From: Onchidella celtica
Lineage: Eukaryota > Mollusca > Gastropoda > Systellommatophora > Onchidiidae
DNA: 64,000 nucleotides
Assembly: GCA_963931925.1 (NCBI GenBank)
Contig: OZ007569.1
Coordinates: 45,235,021-45,299,020, forward strand
Direction of reading: 5' to 3'
Shown here: positions 60,296-64,000 of the stretch, piece after piece
How positions within the stretch are numbered: position 1 is the stretch's first letter
Layout of the letters: the number at the start of each line of letters is the position of its first letter
Translations under genes and position numbers: made by a program
The notes under the pieces: model-generated
The model's input: only the letters and a program-made list of their open reading frames with translations
Told to the model about the DNA's origin: nothing
The model's database searches: none

Positions 60296-62098
60296 TCTTG
60301 ATTATGATGGTAGGCCTATGTCAATTTTTGCATGACACAAAATAGATTAGGCCCATTACAATGTCTTCTGATGTGATTTTGATGAGAATCTAGTACTACT
60401 ACTAGATTCTAGATCTAGATCTAAGAAGAAATTTCCAAATTGTTTAGACTGTTGCCCGGTTAGGAACAATTTTAAAAATCCTGGTTCATTAATTTCATAT
60501 TTTATTACCACTGACTCCGTTTAAAAGTTTTTGAATGTGAACACTAGTGACTGATTCATGAACTTCTCTCTTCAGTCTTTCATTACTTTCAAGTTTTGAT
60601 CCAAGTTTTAAGTGATCCTCACTTTGAATAACAATAAACATGGAATAAATTAGATCTAGATTCTAAGTGTAAAAAGTATTTTTAACCAATGCCACATGTA
60701 GGGTTTGACTGTGTAGCGGAAACATACCACGTCAACAAGTTTTAACAGTTCATAAACAGTGTTAAGTCTGGGGTCTAAATCTAGACTCTTATTACTTCTG
60801 TTCTGACTGATAATTCGAACAAGACACGACACGCACAACTTTATCACAATTGGCCTCTACGCGGCTGCAATGCTGGTAAACCACTGACCACAGCCTTTAA
60901 AGGCATAGAAAGTAAATTAAATGCTTATATACATCTTCAAAGAACCTTCACATGAATGAAACTGATATTTTCAACATCAAGAGCAGCATTGACTTCAAGC
61001 TTTCGAATGAGCCGCTGTCCACCATTGTTTACATTCTGCGCCTCACAGCTTTACGCGTCCGGTTCCGGTTCACATAACAAAACTGTTTTCAATGAAAAGA
61101 GCTTTGTGGCATGTTTCACTCCACCATAGATATTATTATACTACTGAACGCACTCCACGCTCCTCACCACATCCCTACCCCTATTTTGCAATACTGGACT
61201 GGTGAAGGGGCCACAGTTCAGAGGGCGTAATATCTGCCTTACCCCGGGCGCTGGCAACCATGCACACTATTTTTTTATTTTTTTTCTTGATGAAGGCGAA
61301 AGCCGAAAATTCGAACATTTTCTGTCTTCCCTTTAGTTTGCTTTGTATCGTTTGGGTTTTATTTCTCACGCAGGGTTTCGCAACATACAACTTTTTCTTT
61401 TTGCCAGATTTTAACATGGCTTATAGTCCTGCTGTGACCCCACAATTTTTCTGTGGTTTTTATAATACTCCACTGTAGGCTAACGTGAGGGAGAGAACAT
61501 GGAAAATGCTTCAAGCGCAAGAAAGTTAGCGCCTGTTACTGCCGAGGATGCACATAGATGAAGCCCCGAAAAAGCAAGCGTTTCACCAGTCATAACACCC
61601 CCTCGCGAGTCGACATCCATTTTGTCGTACCAGAGGATCGAAAAGTTCAAGTAACTGCACACTGCATTACACAGCATAACGATTCAAAGCCTGAAAAAGA
61701 ATTCACTTTCAATATTTCAAAACACTCTTGATTTTACAAGCGACGCTGTACGTAGCGCAGCAAGCTTTATAATGCGTGCAGTTTCCATGTGTGTCAAAAG
61801 GGTTTGAGTGGAATACTTCACGAAGCTGTAAAGCACTTGTCTTGAAGTGCTAGCTTTCTCGCCCTTGACGGGTTCTCTATGTTCTCTCAATGATGACAGT
61901 TGTAATTCTACTCTTGTGTAAATCAAGAGCACAGGGCGATCCTATTCTATACCTAGCACTATTCGGCTACAACTCAAAATCTACACTTCCTGCCATCTTT
62001 TATACAACCAATCCTAGGGTCAGCTATGTGTTTTGACACACTGTGTTTCAACAAGTCAATAAACAAAACCCGGCGTTTCACAATTGAAACATTAAATT
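60296..62098. other. intergenic stretch with possible minus-strand first exons
   Basis: No confident gene. GC-richer patches with donor-like sites occur on the minus strand: near 60950-61080 (AACCGGAACCGGACGCG upstream of AACAATGG) and near 61243-61262 (ATGGTTGCCAGCGCCCGGG|GTAAGG). Either could be a first exon or 5' UTR of CCDC61 or another gene. Confidence 0.3.
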
Positions 62099-62104
62099 TT
62101 TATT
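62099..62104 (-). terminator. candidate poly(A) signal of an upstream minus-strand gene
   Basis: AATAAA on the minus strand, downstream of the possible exon at 62857-62890. Confidence 0.25.
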
Positions 62105-62856
62105 TGCTACAATAAGAGACAATACATGTATCAAAAATACATCCCACTCTCGTGAACTTCGCCAATGCTCAGCAGCTATTGCTGTTGTTGTTGTTGTGCA
62201 TTGAATTCTGTTTAAAGAAATTAAAATAAGTGAATCAAAAACAAATTTAAAAAATAGTGGCACGGGGACTCCAGCACACACTACCTAGCACAGATGTGCC
62301 GTGTGACTATATGGTTGCGAGAGCACTTTTCCCATGACATGGACGACCCTAAGTCCAATACACTAAAGTACCAGTTGCCCCTTAAGATCTGAGGAAGTAG
62401 GTTCTAATCCGTATGTTTTGTCCGGCCTACCCCCGACCAAACTCCACCCCAACTCTCAGTCCCTCAGTAAGCTTCTCAAGGGAGGAATCTCGCCAGACCC
62501 TAAGCTGGGCATGACTAGCCGTGCGAGAACCTTGGTCGACCGCCGACCTCAACGCTACATGGGACAGGAGTCAGTAACCACCCAAGTTTCCCCAAAGTGG
62601 CTATTCTGTACTATAAATAAATTTCGGTTTCTCTTATATGACACAGAATCCATACATTGTCTGCCATTATGGGTTTGACCTTATTATGCATAAACTCACA
62701 TATTAAATCCCTTTCTTTACAAACCTTACTTAAAATACATGGTTTTCACCTCAAACACATTCGATTAACACTGTAAGTCAAAGATACAAGCCTTCTATTG
62801 GAAACATGGCAATAAATATTTTTTTTGTAAAACGTGTAAACTACACACATGATTAC

Positions 62857-62890
62857 CTTCCTTTGCCCTTGACATCTTCTTGACCTTTAT
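62857..62890 (-). CDS. possible 34-bp exon of an unidentified gene
   Basis: Acceptor TTCTCCTTCTGGTTTGTAG| with a good pyrimidine tract and donor |GTAATC. One open reading is DKGQEDVKGKG. I do not recognise the gene; the other exons would lie further right or beyond the window. Confidence 0.3.
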
Positions 62891-63175
62891 CTACAAACCA
62901 GAAGGAGAAATAGGAATCGATACCATTATATATCCTCCCTAAAGTGAATGCCATAACGGGTTGAATACTTTCTCTTACTTTCTTGAAACTGAAACTTTTC
63001 GCTTGTATTTACATGAGGGTTTTTCTTCCTTTGGTTTACAAGTTTGAATAAAAATAAAATAGGTCTTACAAAACATTAAAATGATTTCATAATAGTTTTA
63101 TGTCTAACATTATAAGAATTCCTTATTTAGGATTCCAATTTCGATACCAAATAGACATATCCATTACCAAAGAAA

Positions 63176-63420
63176 TGACCTCACCACCCTTACCACTAAA
63201 AATCCCATAACTTGTAAATTATATATATGATATACATCGTCGTTGTCGTGGCCAAACTGCCTATCTCATGGAAACAAAATTTTACAGTAAAAAGGAAAAA
63301 CTTATCGGTCTTGCCAGACCTCATCACCCTTAGCACTAAAAATCCTATAACCTCTAAACTATGATATATAACGTCGATGTCATGGTCAAACCACTTATCT
63401 TGTATCAACAAAGTTTTACA
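63176..63420. repeat. ~130-bp tandem duplication
   Basis: Copies from about 63176 and 63317 share CCTCA(C/T)CACCCTTA, CACTAAAAATCC, ATATGATATA, a CGTCG(A/T)TGTC segment and a TTTTACA end. Confidence 0.7.
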
Positions 63421-64000
63421 AAAGACTCATCAGACTTGTCGGACTTGTGCAATGGATTTCTCAGACTTGTCGAACCTTTGCAGCGGACTTGTCGAACTTG
63501 TTGAACCTGTGCCACAGACTTTTTGAACTTGTCGGACTTGCTGAAAATGTTGGACTTTTCAGGCTTGTTTAGATTTTGAGCACGGACATGTTCGTCTTAT
63601 CAGACTAGTGCCATAGGGTGATCGGATTTGGCGGGGGGAGGGGGGGGGCGGGGGCGGATTTGTTGGACCTGTACAGCAGACTTTTCTGACTTGTGCGGCA
63701 GACTTGTCATACTTGTCAAACCTATAATTTGGACTTCTTGGACTTGTCGGACTTCTGCGACAAACTTGTCTGACATGTTCTGCGGACTTGTCAAACTTGT
63801 GTGGCGGACTCATCAGCCTCGTCAGACTTGTGCTCCTGGCTTGTCAAACTTATGCGGCAGACCTGTTGGACTAGTGCTGTGATTTGTCGGACATCTGAGG
63901 TGGACTTATCAGATATGTTGGACTTGGCAGACTTGTTCGGCGAACTTTGTTGGACTTGTGCGGCGGATTTCTTAGATTTGTCATAATTTTGCAGCTGACA
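63421..64000. repeat. degenerate GACTTGTCGGACTTGTGCGG minisatellite
   Basis: Dozens of diverged copies of a roughly 10-bp half-unit (GACTTGTC, GGACTTGTG) arranged in longer ~30-bp units, running past the window edge. A G-rich run at 63631-63657 interrupts it. The open frames on both strands (Ser/Pro/Thr or Cys/Leu-rich) are by-products of the repeat. Confidence 0.85.

Noticed and set aside
62380-62415. GGTTCTAATCC, like a tRNA B box
   Set aside because: No matching A box or cloverleaf around it, and no tRNA-derived SINE tail.
63559-63986. Several 60-85-codon frames on both strands at the right end
   Set aside because: Produced by the minisatellite; repetitive residues and no start or splice support.
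1-64000. CRISPR arrays, bacterial operons, rRNA genes
   Set aside because: None seen; the window is eukaryotic and the repeats are transposons, microsatellites and tandem duplications.

Overview
This is eukaryotic, repeat-rich, AT-rich DNA. It has one clear host gene split into many small exons with GT-AG introns, and LTR retrotransposons, LINEs, DNA transposons and MITEs nested in each other. The host gene (CCDC61/VFL3, a basal-body protein) and the RTE, Gmr1-like and P/THAP elements point to a ciliated animal. Short palindromic runs such as TACATGTACATGTA and TAGATCTAGA suggest a marine lophotrochozoan, probably a mollusc. That placement is inference.

Layout: 1-8710 is mostly non-coding, with a possible last exon of an upstream gene (3-77), a GTT microsatellite, a fold-back repeat and decayed tandem repeats. 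8716-18483 is a young Ty3/gypsy LTR element with the uncommon gag-PR-IN-RT-RNase H order (Gmr1-like). Its left LTR holds a 5'-truncated LINE, and its primer binding site is repeated three times in tandem. 20548-24243 is a P-superfamily DNA transposon with 8-bp target duplication, ~65-bp inverted ends and a decayed THAP-type transposase. 24998-58101 (minus strand) is CCDC61; 14 coding exons were located by homology to the family and by splice sites. Its introns carry most of the other elements: a piggyBac-like MITE (26488-36716) split by a second, very young Gmr1-like LTR element (26661-36055); an RTE-type LINE (about 39810-43890) split by a solo LTR (40104-41340); a LINE scrap (45590-45870); a 3.7-kb element with P-like CATG ends (47746-51476); a possible LTR-like block (about 53831-55400); and a short CAGGGATGGG-ended MITE (57610-57840). 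Downstream on the plus axis lie a pogo/Tigger-like element (59096-60293), possible exons of another minus-strand gene, and a degenerate minisatellite running off the right end (63420-64000).

How the parts relate: the only confident host function is CCDC61, whose coding exons total only about 1.7 kb but span 33 kb because of intronic insertions. The two large LTR elements belong to one lineage: they share domain order, a leader block with a splice-acceptor-like core, and a nearly identical polypurine tract, but have unrelated LTRs. Their LTR pairs differ by roughly 0.6% and 0.2%, so both insertions are recent. No CRISPR array, rRNA or convincing tRNA gene was seen.
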